A stretch of 64,000 nucleotides of DNA from Bacteroidota bacterium (GCA_016717325.1 JADKFV010000003.1:124001-188000), one strand, 5' to 3'; shown: positions 30,621 to 39,903, counted from the stretch's first letter. A program made the numbers and translations. The notes: generated by a model not told the origin, from the letters alone.

Positions 30621-31223
30621 ATGAATTTTACGACAGACGAACGAAATAACACAGGACAGAATTTTGGGTTAAATGCAGTTGAGTTTGAAGCGCTGCTTAA
30701 TAAACTGCAAGTTGGAGATGAATCCTTGTTTGAAATTATTTTTAAAACACATTTCGAAAAATGTAGAACGTTTTTGATAAGAAAATTAAGTGCCGATAGT
30801 GATGTAGCTTATGACATCACTTTGGAAACACTTATTAAGTTTAGAAAAAATCTCCTATTAGGTAAAATAAAATATGGAAACATGGCAGCACTGTTCACCA
30901 TCGATGCACGAAATACATATTTGCGTCATAATGAAAAGGAAAACAAGTACGAGCACGTTTCCGTTGAAACGCATGGCCTTCATATACTGGATGACGATGA
31001 ACCAAAGTTAGATATGGATTTAGTAAACAATCTTAAGCGTGCCCTCACAACAATTGGAAATGATTGTTTCGAATTATTAAACAGTCATTATTACCTAGGA
31101 ATGCCTTTAAGAGCCATTGCAGAAAAACGGTTGCAACGGGGTGATGAAAAATTTATAAATGAAGCAGCTGTAAAATCAAAGGTTGCAGAGTGCAGAAAAA
31201 AGTTAAAACGTTTATTAAGCTGA
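30621..31223 (+). CDS. ECF-type RNA polymerase sigma factor
   Basis: The start ATG at 30621 is preferred over an upstream TTG. Region 2-like sequence (LFEIIFKTHFEKCRTFLIRKL... DVAYDITLETLIKFRKNL) and a C-terminal region 4 (NDCFELLNSHYYLGMPLRAI, AVKSKVAECRKKLKRLL) mark a sigma-70 family member of about 200 residues. The next gene, 18 bp downstream, is a single-pass membrane protein that may act as its regulator. The divergent gene across a 298-bp gap is the FN3 surface protein, the likeliest target region. Confidence 0.82.
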   Translation: MNFTTDERNNTGQNFGLNAVEFEALLNKLQVGDESLFEIIFKTHFEKCRTFLIRKLSADSDVAYDITLETLIKFRKNLLLGKIKYGNMAALFTIDARNTYLRHNEKENKYEHVSVETHGLHILDDDEPKLDMDLVNNLKRALTTIGNDCFELLNSHYYLGMPLRAIAEKRLQRGDEKFINEAAVKSKVAECRKKLKRLLS

Positions 31224-31241
31224 TTATAAAAAAAGAAAAAA

Positions 31242-31925
31242 ATGGAAAATCAATTCCCGGATGACAAGCGCGAAGAGCGCCACCTTTATAAAGCATTAGA
31301 ATTATTAGAAACCGAAAAGGTTGAGGCTATGTTGCAAAAAAATGGTATTCATCGCCACACAAAAGTTATTAAGCATGATTTTAAAATGCAATCAACCAAA
31401 TGGTGGATGGCTGCAGCAGTTTTGTTAATTGCAACTGCATCATTTTTTATTTATGTAAATATACTTCAGCCCAATCCACAACAACTTGCCGATAATTCTT
31501 TATGCACAGTTGTTGACGATTACAACTTTTCTTACCGGAGTTCATCCACCGATCAAAATTTGGCAGAATTTCAAAAAGCGTTTAACACCTCGCAATGGGC
31601 AGTTGCCGAAAATAATTTAGATGCTGCCCTTACTGCAACCGCTGTAACCGATACCAATGCCTTAATGAATATTTATTTTTATAAAGGCGTTGTTGAATTG
31701 AAACAAAATAATTTCAACGATGCAATAATAAATTTTACTCCGGTCGCAAACTTTACCAACGGTGCTTTACAAAAAGATGCAGTTTGGTTAAGAGCCTTGG
31801 CGCATATTAAAAATAAAAATTTTGATGCAGCTAAAGTTGATTTGATATCGACATCGCAATTCAAAAGTTGGAAAAAAGCGGAAGAGGCTGCTAAAATTTT
31901 AAAGGCTATAGGCCAAAATAGCTGA
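31242..31925 (+). CDS. Single-pass membrane TPR-like protein, putative sigma regulator
   Basis: A cytosolic N-terminus of about 60 residues (REERHLYKALELLETEKVEAML) is followed by one membrane helix (WWMAAAVLLIATASFFIYV) and a periplasmic helical part with TPR-like repeats (MNIYFYKGVVELKQNNFNDA, VWLRALAHIKNKNFDAAKV). It is translated 18 bp after the ECF sigma gene. The layout fits an anti-sigma or signal-sensing partner, but no classical anti-sigma domain is visible, so that role is inferred. Confidence 0.72.
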   Translation: MENQFPDDKREERHLYKALELLETEKVEAMLQKNGIHRHTKVIKHDFKMQSTKWWMAAAVLLIATASFFIYVNILQPNPQQLADNSLCTVVDDYNFSYRSSSTDQNLAEFQKAFNTSQWAVAENNLDAALTATAVTDTNALMNIYFYKGVVELKQNNFNDAIINFTPVANFTNGALQKDAVWLRALAHIKNKNFDAAKVDLISTSQFKSWKKAEEAAKILKAIGQNS

Positions 31926-31967
31926 TGGAAATATTATTGCATTAGTTGTTTACAAAAAGTGTAACAA

Positions 31968-32238
31968 CTAGTAATAATAATTGACCCATTTATCTATATA
32001 CTGAAGCAACTTGGGATTTGGAAAATATTTTACTTGAAGTTGTTCGGCATTAAATGGGTAAGCAATTTTTTTTCAACAAACTGGCAATTTCTGGTATACC
32101 TTCAAGAATCCGAAAAGCTGTAAGTTGTATTTAATCTTCTAATTTGAATTTTTCTTTGTGAATTTTTCTTGCAACAATAACCATATACGTTGCGAGACAT
32201 TTTTTGCTGTTAAAAGTTATAAAGTAATTTGACGCTAT
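31968..32238 (-). pseudogene. Decayed ORF, unrecognised family (copy 1)
   Basis: Reading the minus strand and allowing one extra A in an A8 run near 32067 and one TAA at about 32130, a coherent sequence appears: SNYFITFNSKKCLATYM, then VARKIHKEKFKLED, IQLTAFRILEGIPEIASLL, then KKIAYPFNAEQLQVKYFPNP and KLLQYIDKWVNYYY before a TAG. The C-terminal part matches a second remnant at 32315-32400. I do not recognise the family. It could be a decayed gene or a gene hit by base-call errors. Confidence 0.4.
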
Positions 32239-32314
32239 TTACATATTGAATTTCAATTTCGCGAAATAGAGCATGCACACTAAGGCATCTATAATGCGCA
32301 ATACTTTTTCCGAA

Positions 32315-32400
32315 TCAATGTTGCAAACTATACCGCAGCAATTTTTGTTTTGGAAAAACGTTCAGTTGAAGTTGTTCGGTTTCTTCCTCAATTGCACCAC
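32315..32400 (-). pseudogene. Decayed ORF fragment (copy 2)
   Basis: On the minus strand EEETEQLQLNVFPKQKLLR then YSLQH and a stop aligns with EQLQVKYFPNPKLLQY of the remnant next to it. Only the last ~28 codons are recognisable. The rest of the 31926-32466 gap holds nothing else I can support. Confidence 0.35.
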
Positions 32401-32466
32401 ATTATTTCAAAAGAAGTATAATAATACTCACAGCAAACTTGTGCCAACTTCAGGCACAAAACCAAT

Positions 32467-34590
32467 CTATTTCAAATAAGTATTCAACCACTCGAAAAAT
32501 TGACGTTGCCAAAGTATAGCATTTTGTGGTTTCGATACCCAATGTCCTTCGTCAGGAAAATATAAAAACCGTGATGGAATGTTGCGCAATTGTGCCGCAC
32601 TAAATGCCTCCATACCTTGTGCTAATGGAACACGAAAATCTTTTTCATTATGAATAACCATAATTGGTGTATCCCAATTTTGTAAGTATCGCATTGGGTT
32701 ATAAACGGTGTATGATTTTGGTTGTGGTTTCTGCCAGTAAGGCCCTTGGTAATCGTTATCGGTAAACCATACTTCTTCGGTTTGGCCGTACATGCTTTCG
32801 GTATTATAAATTCCACAATGCGCAATAAATGCTTTAAAGCGTTGCTTGTGTATACCTGCCAAATAGTATACACTATAACCTCCATAACTTGCGCCCACGC
32901 ATCCCAATTTATTTTTATCTACGTAAGATTCTTTGCTCACATCATCCATTGCACTAAGTAAATCCTGTATAGGAAGTCCGCCATGTTCGCCTACAATAGC
33001 ATCGTTCCACTCTTCGCCAAACGAAGGCAGGCCACGCCTGTTAGGAGCAACCACAATATAACCTTGCGCTGCCATCATTTGAAAATTCCAACGATAGCTA
33101 TAAAATTGACTCACCGTACTTTGCGGCCCACCCTGACAATATAATAGCGCAGGATATTTTTTTGTGCTATCGAAATCGGGAGGATAAATAACCCACACAA
33201 GCATGTCTTTACCATCAATAGTTTTTACAGTTCGCTCTTTGGTTGCTCCTACTTTTATTCCGGCAAGCATATCGGTATTAATATTAGAAATCTGATTGGG
33301 AATGCCTGTTGTTAAATCAAGTTTAAAAATTTCGGTAGGAAGCGAATGGCTGCACATGCTGAATATACATGTCGGATTTTTTGCATCACCGGAAATAGAA
33401 AAATCCTGAATATCGCCACGCACATTGGTAATTTTGCGCATGGTTTTTTTTGCTTTAATATTTAAATCGAACTCCAGCAATTGGTATGTGGCACGCATAC
33501 CGGCTAAGAAATAAATTTTGTTCGACTGCGCATTGAAATCAGCCTTGGTAACACTGTAATCGAAATTTGTGAGTAGCTCTTTTTTTTGTTTCGATGCCAA
33601 GTCAATAATCATAAGGCGGTTGCGGTCGGCTTCGTAACCGGCTTTTTCCATACTTAACCAAATCATGTTTTTGCCATCGAGCGAGAATCTTGGATCCATA
33701 TCGTAACCGGGCATGCCATCGGTATAATTTTCTGTTTTTGCTGTTGCAATATCATACACATAAATATCGCTGTTGGTGCTTTTTGCATAATCGGTACCAT
33801 GCAGTTTGCGCGATGCATAAGCTATTTTTGTTCCATCGTTGTTAAAAGAAATTTGTTCCTCGCCACCATCGGGTTTTATGGGTGTATCCCATCTTTCGCC
33901 CGGCATCACATCGGTACCTTCGCCTATGGTTTTACCATCGGCATATTTTAAAACAAATAAATGCGAATAAGTATAATCATGCCACACATTCCAATGCCGA
34001 TACATAAGATTATCGATGATGCGGGCATCTTTAGCTTTTGGTAAGTCGGGATAAATTTCTGCAGGGTTTTTATCGAGTTTTACATCGGCTGTGTACCAAA
34101 TAAAATTCATAGCCGGTGAATAACCAAAATTAGTAACACCTCCTTTGATACCTGTAACAGGCATTTTGCCGGTACCATCAATATTCATTTCCCACATTTG
34201 TGCATCGCCACCGGCATCGTCAAGGTAGGCGATTTTTTTTCCATCGCTGCGAAATTTTGCTCCTGTTTCGTTACTCACACCATTAGCAATTGCCATTACA
34301 TTTTGGCCATTGGCATCCATGCGGTAAATGTCGCTGTTGCCTTTGTTGTCGGCAATGTTCATGGTGCGTACGTTATAAATAATGTATTTTCCATCGGGCG
34401 AAATGCGTGGTTCGCTGCCACGTTTTAGCGACATAAGTTTTTCGGCAGTGAGCAGTTCTTTCATTCTGTCGACAGGCCGTTCACCTGTTTTTACGTTAGC
34501 ATTTCTCATCATTTGTTCTGGTCTGCCATTTTGGGCGTTCAATACATTTATTGTTAAAAAAATAATTGCTACGGCTTTGTGTAGTCTCAT
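32467..34590 (-). CDS. S9-family prolyl oligopeptidase/dipeptidyl-peptidase
   Basis: A secreted or periplasmic peptidase of 707 residues with signal peptide (KAVAIIFLTINVLNAQ). The first ~430 residues form a beta-propeller with WD40-like/TolB-like repeats (RISPDGKYIIYNV, FRSDGKKIAYLDD, FNNDGTKIAYASR). The C-terminal alpha/beta hydrolase has Ser in GASYGGYSV, Asp in HNEKDFRVPLAQG and His in PDEGHWVSK. These match S9 acylaminoacyl/DPP-IV-like peptidases, which release dipeptides or N-blocked residues from oligopeptides. With the S46 enzyme it suggests peptide-based nutrition. Confidence 0.9.
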   Translation of the reverse strand: MRLHKAVAIIFLTINVLNAQNGRPEQMMRNANVKTGERPVDRMKELLTAEKLMSLKRGSEPRISPDGKYIIYNVRTMNIADNKGNSDIYRMDANGQNVMAIANGVSNETGAKFRSDGKKIAYLDDAGGDAQMWEMNIDGTGKMPVTGIKGGVTNFGYSPAMNFIWYTADVKLDKNPAEIYPDLPKAKDARIIDNLMYRHWNVWHDYTYSHLFVLKYADGKTIGEGTDVMPGERWDTPIKPDGGEEQISFNNDGTKIAYASRKLHGTDYAKSTNSDIYVYDIATAKTENYTDGMPGYDMDPRFSLDGKNMIWLSMEKAGYEADRNRLMIIDLASKQKKELLTNFDYSVTKADFNAQSNKIYFLAGMRATYQLLEFDLNIKAKKTMRKITNVRGDIQDFSISGDAKNPTCIFSMCSHSLPTEIFKLDLTTGIPNQISNINTDMLAGIKVGATKERTVKTIDGKDMLVWVIYPPDFDSTKKYPALLYCQGGPQSTVSQFYSYRWNFQMMAAQGYIVVAPNRRGLPSFGEEWNDAIVGEHGGLPIQDLLSAMDDVSKESYVDKNKLGCVGASYGGYSVYYLAGIHKQRFKAFIAHCGIYNTESMYGQTEEVWFTDNDYQGPYWQKPQPKSYTVYNPMRYLQNWDTPIMVIHNEKDFRVPLAQGMEAFSAAQLRNIPSRFLYFPDEGHWVSKPQNAILWQRQFFEWLNTYLK

Positions 34591-34715
34591 ATTGTTATTT
34601 GTTTTGGAGGTTTACGAAGTTATTAATTCAAATGCCAAAAGTGGTAAAAATAAATTTACAATTTGCATTAATCAATAACATAGAAATGTAATTTAGCGAA
34701 AAATTAATTTAAACG

Positions 34716-35096
34716 ATGAGAAAGATATTTTTGTGTGCTTTGCTTTTTTCAATTGTTGTCAATGTTTTTGGCCAGCCAACTGTCAACGTTGATTCGCAAC
34801 TGAAAAAATTGGCCGACAGGCATGTTGCATATAATAAAGCCAAGAAAAGTTCACCGGGATACCGTGTGCAAATTCACTTTGGTAATGCCAGGCAAAAAGC
34901 ACAGGACATAAAAACTGAATGCGAAAGTATGTTTCCCAATATTCCGGCCTACTTAACTTATCAGGCACCAAATTTTAAAGTGCGCATTGGTGATTGTAAA
35001 ACACGGTGGGAGGCAGCAAAAATTCTTGAAGAGGTTAAAAACAATTTTGATGTTGCTTTCATTGTGAAAGATGAAATTGCCTTACCTAAGTTGTAG
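34716..35096 (+). CDS. SPOR-domain exported protein
   Basis: A signal peptide (MRKIFLCALLFSIVVNVFGQ) precedes a helical linker and a SPOR domain (residues about 48-120: GYRVQIHFGNARQKAQDIKT ... APNFKVRIGDCKTRWEAAKI). SPOR domains bind denuded peptidoglycan at division sites. Total 126 residues. The following PAP2 gene is on the same strand. Confidence 0.8.
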   Translation: MRKIFLCALLFSIVVNVFGQPTVNVDSQLKKLADRHVAYNKAKKSSPGYRVQIHFGNARQKAQDIKTECESMFPNIPAYLTYQAPNFKVRIGDCKTRWEAAKILEEVKNNFDVAFIVKDEIALPKL

Positions 35097-35138
35097 TTTT
35101 TAGTGAAATATTTTATACAAACAGTTTAAAAATAAATT

Positions 35139-35734
35139 ATGGTCCTCAAAGTGCTTTGAAATACTATTGGCGTTTTATTTTTATTGCAGCAAATATTTTT
35201 CGTTGCACTGAATGCGCAAAATTTTGAAATGCGTTTATTACTCAACATAAACAAAAACGACAATAAAATTTTACCAATGTGATGAAAGGCTTTTCGATAA
35301 GTATGATGCCAATTTCACTTGCAACACCGGTTGCAATTTTTTATGATGAGCACAAAAGCAAATCGAAGCCCGATACATGGAATGCGGTTGGTGCAATTGT
35401 TAGTACAGGAATCATAACCCAAATAATTAAATCAACCGTAAAGCGCCCTCGACCATTCCAAACATATCCAACAATTATCAAGCGCTCCCATGCTGGAGGA
35501 TACTCGTTTCCATCGGGTCACACTTCTTTATCTTTTTGCGCTGCCACAACATTGGCATTGCATTATAAAAAATGGGAAGTAGCAGTTCCAGCATTTGCAT
35601 GGGCTGCAACGGTTGCGTATTCGCGTATGCAGCTTGGTGTGCACTATCCAAGCGATGTGCTTGCAGGCATGGCCATTGGCATACTCGCCCCTGTTGCAGT
35701 GTGGAAAATTTCGGAAAGGGTGAGAAGGAAGTAA
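35139..35734 (+). CDS. PAP2-family membrane phosphatase (N-terminus disrupted)
   Basis: The conserved part has the three acid-phosphatase motifs: KSTVKRPRPF, SFPSGHTS and SRMQLGVHYPSDVLAG, with membrane helices between. The frame with these motifs begins only at 35279-35282, which lacks an export segment. Upstream, another frame reads MVLKVL, a TGA at 35157, then TIGVLFLLQQIFFVALNAQN (an ideal signal peptide) and FEMRLLLNINKNDNKIL. A missing A near 35274 would join the two frames. So the true gene likely starts at 35139 and carries one stop plus one frameshift as read. Likely role: lipid phosphate hydrolysis at the envelope. Confidence 0.75.
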
Positions 35735-35982
35735 AGCCACCTAATCATTCAGAACAAAACTTATTTCTACTTTAGATAAGTTATTTCAAAACGAAAATTT
35801 TGTTCAAATAATAAGGTAATGCTAAATGACCGTTGTGGGCAAAATTTATTTGCACAAAAAAAGTTTTCCTTTTTACCAAAGTGTTGGTATGGCACGGCTA
35901 AATAAATATTTCAAAACGAAATCGGATTAAATCAAAAACGAAGATTTGCGAATGAAAACAAAGGAAGTATAGTACTATGCAG

Positions 35983-36110
35983 AGATTGCTTCGCAGTTCG
36001 GGAATCCCTTCGACTGCGCTCAGGGTGACAACACTCACTGTGACAATTCGCAATGACGAACTAAGAACTAAAAACAATAAACTCAAAACTAAATTCCTAA
36101 ACTAAAAACC
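35983..36110. repeat. Partial palindromic repeat plus AACTAAAAAC-type repeat
   Basis: The block from GATTGCTTCGCAG to CGCAATGACG contains the same core as the repeat at 2007-2089, with CCCTTCGACTGCGCTCAGGG inside. It is followed by an AACTAAGAACTAAAAACAATAAACTC run like that at 6002-6237. The remaining 35735-35982 stretch has no gene. Confidence 0.65.
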
Positions 36111-36117
36111 GAATTTA

Positions 36118-38433
36118 CTACTTATAATACCCACCACCATAACCGGCAGTAATATTTTTCTGACTTACAGCATTTAAAACAAGACCAATACCTTTCACAT
36201 CTTTTTTCTCAGCTATATGATGTACTACATCAACAAAATCTTTTTTCGAATAGTTTGCTTTGAGTACGTACAGAGTAAGGTCGGCAAATTTCATTAATTC
36301 CAAAGCATCGGAAATTAAACCTACCGGTGCAGTATCCATTATAATGTAGTCGTAATCTTTTTTAAGTTGGTTAATCATTTCTTCTAAAGTAACATCGAGC
36401 AAAAGTTCCGAAGCATTAGGGATGCGTGGACCCGAAAGTATAACATGTAAATTTGGAACCGATGTTTCTTTAATGATACTTTTTAAATTCGCCTTGCCCA
36501 CCATGTAACTGGTAACACCAATATCGTTTTGCAAATTGAAAGCATTGGCTTGTTTAGGCTTATGCAAATCGAGGTCTATTAGTATTACTTTCTTTTTCGA
36601 TTTGGCTAAAATAATTCCGGTGTTTACAGCACAAAATGTTTTTCCTTCGCTCGCTACTGAAGATGTAAAAAGTGAAACTTTGCATCCGTCCTTAGGACCA
36701 TAATATGCAAGGTTCGATCGTATAACACGGAAGGCTTCGCTTGCAATCGATTGTGGAAATTTATCTACAATCATATATTCTTTTTCGGCTTCTTTTGTTT
36801 TTGCAATTACGCCCAAAATAGGAAGATGCGTTATTTCGCTCAGGTCATCTTTCGATGTAATGTAGTTGTAATAAATACTGCGGAAGAATATAGTGAGCAA
36901 AGCCAAAGCAAGACCAGCACCAAACCCGGTTATTAAAACTTTAGCAGGAATGGGTTTGATTAATCCTTGCGCAATTGCCGGCTCAAGAATCGATTTGTCG
37001 GCAACTATAGCAGCCTTTGCCATCATAGTTTGCGCGCGCGTTTCCATCAAAAACAAATACATTTTATTATTCAACTCTACATTTCGTGTGAGGTTGGTAA
37101 GTGTAGTTTGTTGCTTTGGAATACTGAACAATTTTCCACTAATGCTGCCAAGCTGATTTCCAATAGAATTAATTTGATCACTATATGTTCTTCTTATTGT
37201 ACGTACCGAACCGATAATCGTACTTTTTAATCCGGCAACTTTTTGATCTACTTCTTTTATCTGCGGACTATTGGGTTGATAAGTAAAACCTAAATCAATT
37301 TTGCGTTGCTTCAATTGAAGCAATTCGGATAATGACATAGACAAAGCAGGATCGTTTTGTGAACCAAGCACCGCAGAATATGCACTAACATCTTCTTCAT
37401 CGGTTTTCAGCAATTCGTCAAGCCTGTTGATGTATTCAAGTTTTACAATCAGTTCATTTCTTTTTTCTTCGAGCGATGCTTTCTGCGAAATGGCTACAGT
37501 AGTTTGTGCGCCTATGTCGGGCAATTGCTCACCCGATTTGTAAGATACTTCTATATTTTGTGAACTGCCAAGTGCACTCGAAACAGCTTTTATTTCAGCA
37601 TCGAGATAAGTGAGCGTAGCATCGTTTACTTCTTTGTTTACAGCAATCGAATTTTCGATATAAATGTTTGTAAGCGTGCGTAAAAAATCTACCGCCCTGT
37701 CTTGCACTACATCTTCCATTTCAGCAACAATAGCTGAGGCATCTTTTTCTTGCGATAGCTTCAATGATTTTTGAAACTTGCTAATCAGTTCTTCGCGTTT
37801 GTTAAAAATGAATTTATATTTTACATCTTTTATGGAAGTATTATTTTTCAAAATATCATCCTGACCATAAAGTGTGATCGAAAATCTGCGATCGTTAATT
37901 GCGTTTCCAAATTTTTCTACTTTTTCAAATGCTCCGTACGATTCGTCAAGTGAAATACGATAGCTGGTAGTGCTTAATATTTGCACGTTGAATGGGCAGT
38001 TGAATAGTGCAGGGTCAAGCAACTTTCCTTCGATATAAAATGGTGTGCCTTTATAAACTTCGCCTGTTTTTATGCGGCCTTCTATAAGATAAGATACATC
38101 TAAGTCGAGTTTTTCTATTGTTTCATTTATCAACCTTCGCGATGATAGTATTAGCATCTCATTTGTAATGTCTAATTGTTCACCTTCGCCCCGCATATTT
38201 CCCTTAAAAGCGCTTTCGATAGCGTTTTCTTTTTTCTTTAGCAAAATGGTAGTGGTGGCACCATAAAATTTAGTGGCTTTGTATAAAAAAAGAATAGCCA
38301 GGCCCGAACTTATGGCAATTAAAATTACAAACCAATACCAGTTTTTGAGCAGAAGGCTAATAGTACGTTTAATATCTTTTTGTTCTATGATATTGCCTGC
38401 CGGCTTTGGAATTGTTAATGCTTGATTACTCAT
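36118..38433 (-). CDS. Polysaccharide chain-length/tyrosine autokinase (Wzc-type)
   Basis: A bacterial tyrosine kinase for exopolysaccharide or capsule export. An N-terminal Wzz domain lies between two membrane helices (WYWFVILIAISSGLAILFLY near residue 32-51 and VLITGFGAGLALALLTIFF near 500). A coiled-coil periplasmic part follows the first helix. The cytosolic kinase has Walker A SSVASEGKTF, Walker A' VILIDLDLHKPKQ and Walker B YIIMDTAP. The C-terminus GYGGGYYK supplies the tyrosine cluster. Length 771 is typical for the fused form. It starts opposite the riboswitch operon; no other export genes are in the window. Confidence 0.9.
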   Translation of the reverse strand: MSNQALTIPKPAGNIIEQKDIKRTISLLLKNWYWFVILIAISSGLAILFLYKATKFYGATTTILLKKKENAIESAFKGNMRGEGEQLDITNEMLILSSRRLINETIEKLDLDVSYLIEGRIKTGEVYKGTPFYIEGKLLDPALFNCPFNVQILSTTSYRISLDESYGAFEKVEKFGNAINDRRFSITLYGQDDILKNNTSIKDVKYKFIFNKREELISKFQKSLKLSQEKDASAIVAEMEDVVQDRAVDFLRTLTNIYIENSIAVNKEVNDATLTYLDAEIKAVSSALGSSQNIEVSYKSGEQLPDIGAQTTVAISQKASLEEKRNELIVKLEYINRLDELLKTDEEDVSAYSAVLGSQNDPALSMSLSELLQLKQRKIDLGFTYQPNSPQIKEVDQKVAGLKSTIIGSVRTIRRTYSDQINSIGNQLGSISGKLFSIPKQQTTLTNLTRNVELNNKMYLFLMETRAQTMMAKAAIVADKSILEPAIAQGLIKPIPAKVLITGFGAGLALALLTIFFRSIYYNYITSKDDLSEITHLPILGVIAKTKEAEKEYMIVDKFPQSIASEAFRVIRSNLAYYGPKDGCKVSLFTSSVASEGKTFCAVNTGIILAKSKKKVILIDLDLHKPKQANAFNLQNDIGVTSYMVGKANLKSIIKETSVPNLHVILSGPRIPNASELLLDVTLEEMINQLKKDYDYIIMDTAPVGLISDALELMKFADLTLYVLKANYSKKDFVDVVHHIAEKKDVKGIGLVLNAVSQKNITAGYGGGYYK

Positions 38434-38494
38434 ACCGAAATGAAAGAATTATATTATAACTTTAGTTGATGCGTACTGTTCTTTTCAAAGCGCC

Positions 38495-38502
38495 CAAAAG
38501 TA
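38495..38502 (-). promoter_or_regulatory. Possible -7 box for the tyrosine autokinase gene
   Basis: On the minus strand TACTTTTG fits TAnnTTTG, 61 bp upstream of the ATG at 38433. No clear -33 element seen. Confidence 0.35.
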
Positions 38503-38583
38503 GTAATAAAGTATTCACTTGTATGGTATAAAAGCAATAATTTAAAGGCATACAAGTCCAATTGAATGAGTAGGAGTTGATGT

Positions 38584-38622
38584 AAAAAAAGCAGTCCCGA
38601 TGTTATGAGAACATACGGGACT
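38584..38622 (-). terminator. Terminator-like hairpin on the minus strand
   Basis: Stem AGTCCCG+ATGTT pairs with AACAT+CGGGACT (one bulged base) and, read on the minus strand, ends GCTTTTTTT. It lies between the divergent kinase and riboswitch operons with no minus-strand gene upstream of it, so it may end a small RNA or block antisense readthrough. Confidence 0.6.
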
Positions 38623-38754
38623 GAACCATTACTAACCCTTAAATCTTTATAGTGTATTTAAAAATACTTAGTGTCAAATTTACACAATTCGCTTAACGAA
38701 AACTATGCCAAAATATATTTTGTTTTGTTTTTTTTCAAAATAATAAATAAAACC

Positions 38755-38762
38755 TACATTTG
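38755..38762 (+). promoter_or_regulatory. Probable -7 box of the SAM riboswitch operon
   Basis: TACATTTG matches the Bacteroidota -7 consensus and lies 28 bp before the first riboswitch stem, the expected place for a leader promoter. Confidence 0.5.
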
Positions 38763-38790
38763 CCACCCTATCGTTCTTTATAAAATGTTA

Positions 38791-38965
38791 CTTATCAGGA
38801 AAGGAGGAGGGATTACGCCCTATGATACCTTGGCAACCCTGAGTTAATGACAGTTTTTTTGACATTTTGTTTCGATGCAAAGAAAATGAAAAAATTGATT
38901 CGTTTTACTCAAGAAGGTGCCAATTCGTATTTTTTTACTTTAAATCGGTAAAAAAAGCAGATAAG
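38791..38965 (+). ncRNA. SAM-I (S-box) riboswitch
   Basis: The P1 stem is CTTATC (38791-38796) pairing with GATAAG (38960-38965). Inside are the conserved GGAGGGATTACGCCC stretch, the TTGGCAACC block and AAGGTGCCAATTC, in the correct order for the SAM-I class. It senses S-adenosylmethionine. A terminator follows 41 bp later, before two methyltransferase genes and metH, so high SAM should switch the operon off. The P3/P4 loop region is A/T-rich and somewhat long. Confidence 0.92.
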
Positions 38966-39006
38966 TCAGTAATACTATTGTTTCTTCAATCCTAAACCAT
39001 AAGTAT

Positions 39007-39042
39007 CCCTTCTGACATATTTGCTCAGGAGGGTTTTTTTTT
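39007..39042 (+). terminator. Riboswitch-associated intrinsic terminator
   Basis: Stem CCCTTCTGA / TCAGGAGGG (one G-U pair) followed by nine T residues, 76 bp before the first coding region of the operon. It is the likely expression platform of the SAM-I riboswitch. Confidence 0.88.
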
Positions 39043-39118
39043 GTCCTTAATTCTTTACTGATATGCAAAAATTAAAAGAGTGAGAACGATGAAATAAATT
39101 TTAGAAACAGTTATAAAT

Positions 39119-39832
39119 ATGGCGGAATTAAAAGTGGAACATTTAGAATTAATACAAAATGAGGCGACCAGAAAATTGGTTTTAGCCAAGGAGCATTTTT
39201 TGAAAGGCAATTATCATTATTCTTCGGCAGCAATTGCATATAGCAAATTTGTTTTTGTTGAAAACGGATTTTCTAAAGTTGCACAAAAAAGCAGGTCGCG
39301 CAAATTGAGGATTTTAGAAATGGGATTTGGAGCAGGTTTAAATGCCATATTAACCTATGAGCGAAATTTGATTGCCAAAATTCCTGTCTTATATACTGCT
39401 GTTGATATAAACCCTGTTCCCCTAAAAGTGATTGGCAGATTGAAATATGATCAACATTTCGATAATAGTGTTTACCAAAAATTTTTGTTGATGCACTTTT
39501 CTCCTTGGTTTTCCAATACCTGTATCGATAATGGTAATAAAAGCAAAAATTGTTTTTTTGAATTGTATAAAATTCAAAGTGATATTTTGCAGCTCGATTA
39601 CGATGATACGTTTGATTTGGTTTATTATGATGCTTTTTCTCCACAACTTCAACCGGAGCTGTGGACATATGAAATTCTGTTTAAAATTTACAACGCATGC
39701 AACACCGGTGCCATGCTTGTAACTCATTGTTGTGATGATTCAGTTAAGGATACTTTGGCAAATGTCGGTTTCGAAATTGAAATAATACTCGATGAGAAAA
39801 GTAAAAATAGAATGATAAGAGCCATAAAATAA
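39119..39832 (+). CDS. MnmC/MnmD-like SAM-dependent methyltransferase
   Basis: A Rossmann-fold methyltransferase of 237 residues. The glycine-rich SAM loop is ILEMGFGAGLNAIL and the acidic ribose-binding turn is TAVDINPVPL. FDLVYYDAFSPQLQPELWT matches the DAFxP...PELWT signature of MnmC N-domain/MnmD enzymes that make mnm5(s2)U34 in tRNA. The C-terminal motif is MLVTHCCDDSVKDTLANVGF, where MnmD relatives usually have a TYCAKG-like sequence, so the substrate may differ. First gene of the SAM-riboswitch operon. Confidence 0.75.
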   Translation: MAELKVEHLELIQNEATRKLVLAKEHFLKGNYHYSSAAIAYSKFVFVENGFSKVAQKSRSRKLRILEMGFGAGLNAILTYERNLIAKIPVLYTAVDINPVPLKVIGRLKYDQHFDNSVYQKFLLMHFSPWFSNTCIDNGNKSKNCFFELYKIQSDILQLDYDDTFDLVYYDAFSPQLQPELWTYEILFKIYNACNTGAMLVTHCCDDSVKDTLANVGFEIEIILDEKSKNRMIRAIK

Positions 39833-39903
39833 ATGAAGTATAGAGATTGTCTGAAATGAATTAAGATTTAATCGGAATTTGCTAAAAAACATTTATAAAT
39901 AAA

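Noticed and set aside
32273..32479. Plus-strand open frame of 68 codons
   Set aside because: Antisense to the decayed ORF remnants; composition is not coding-like on this strand.
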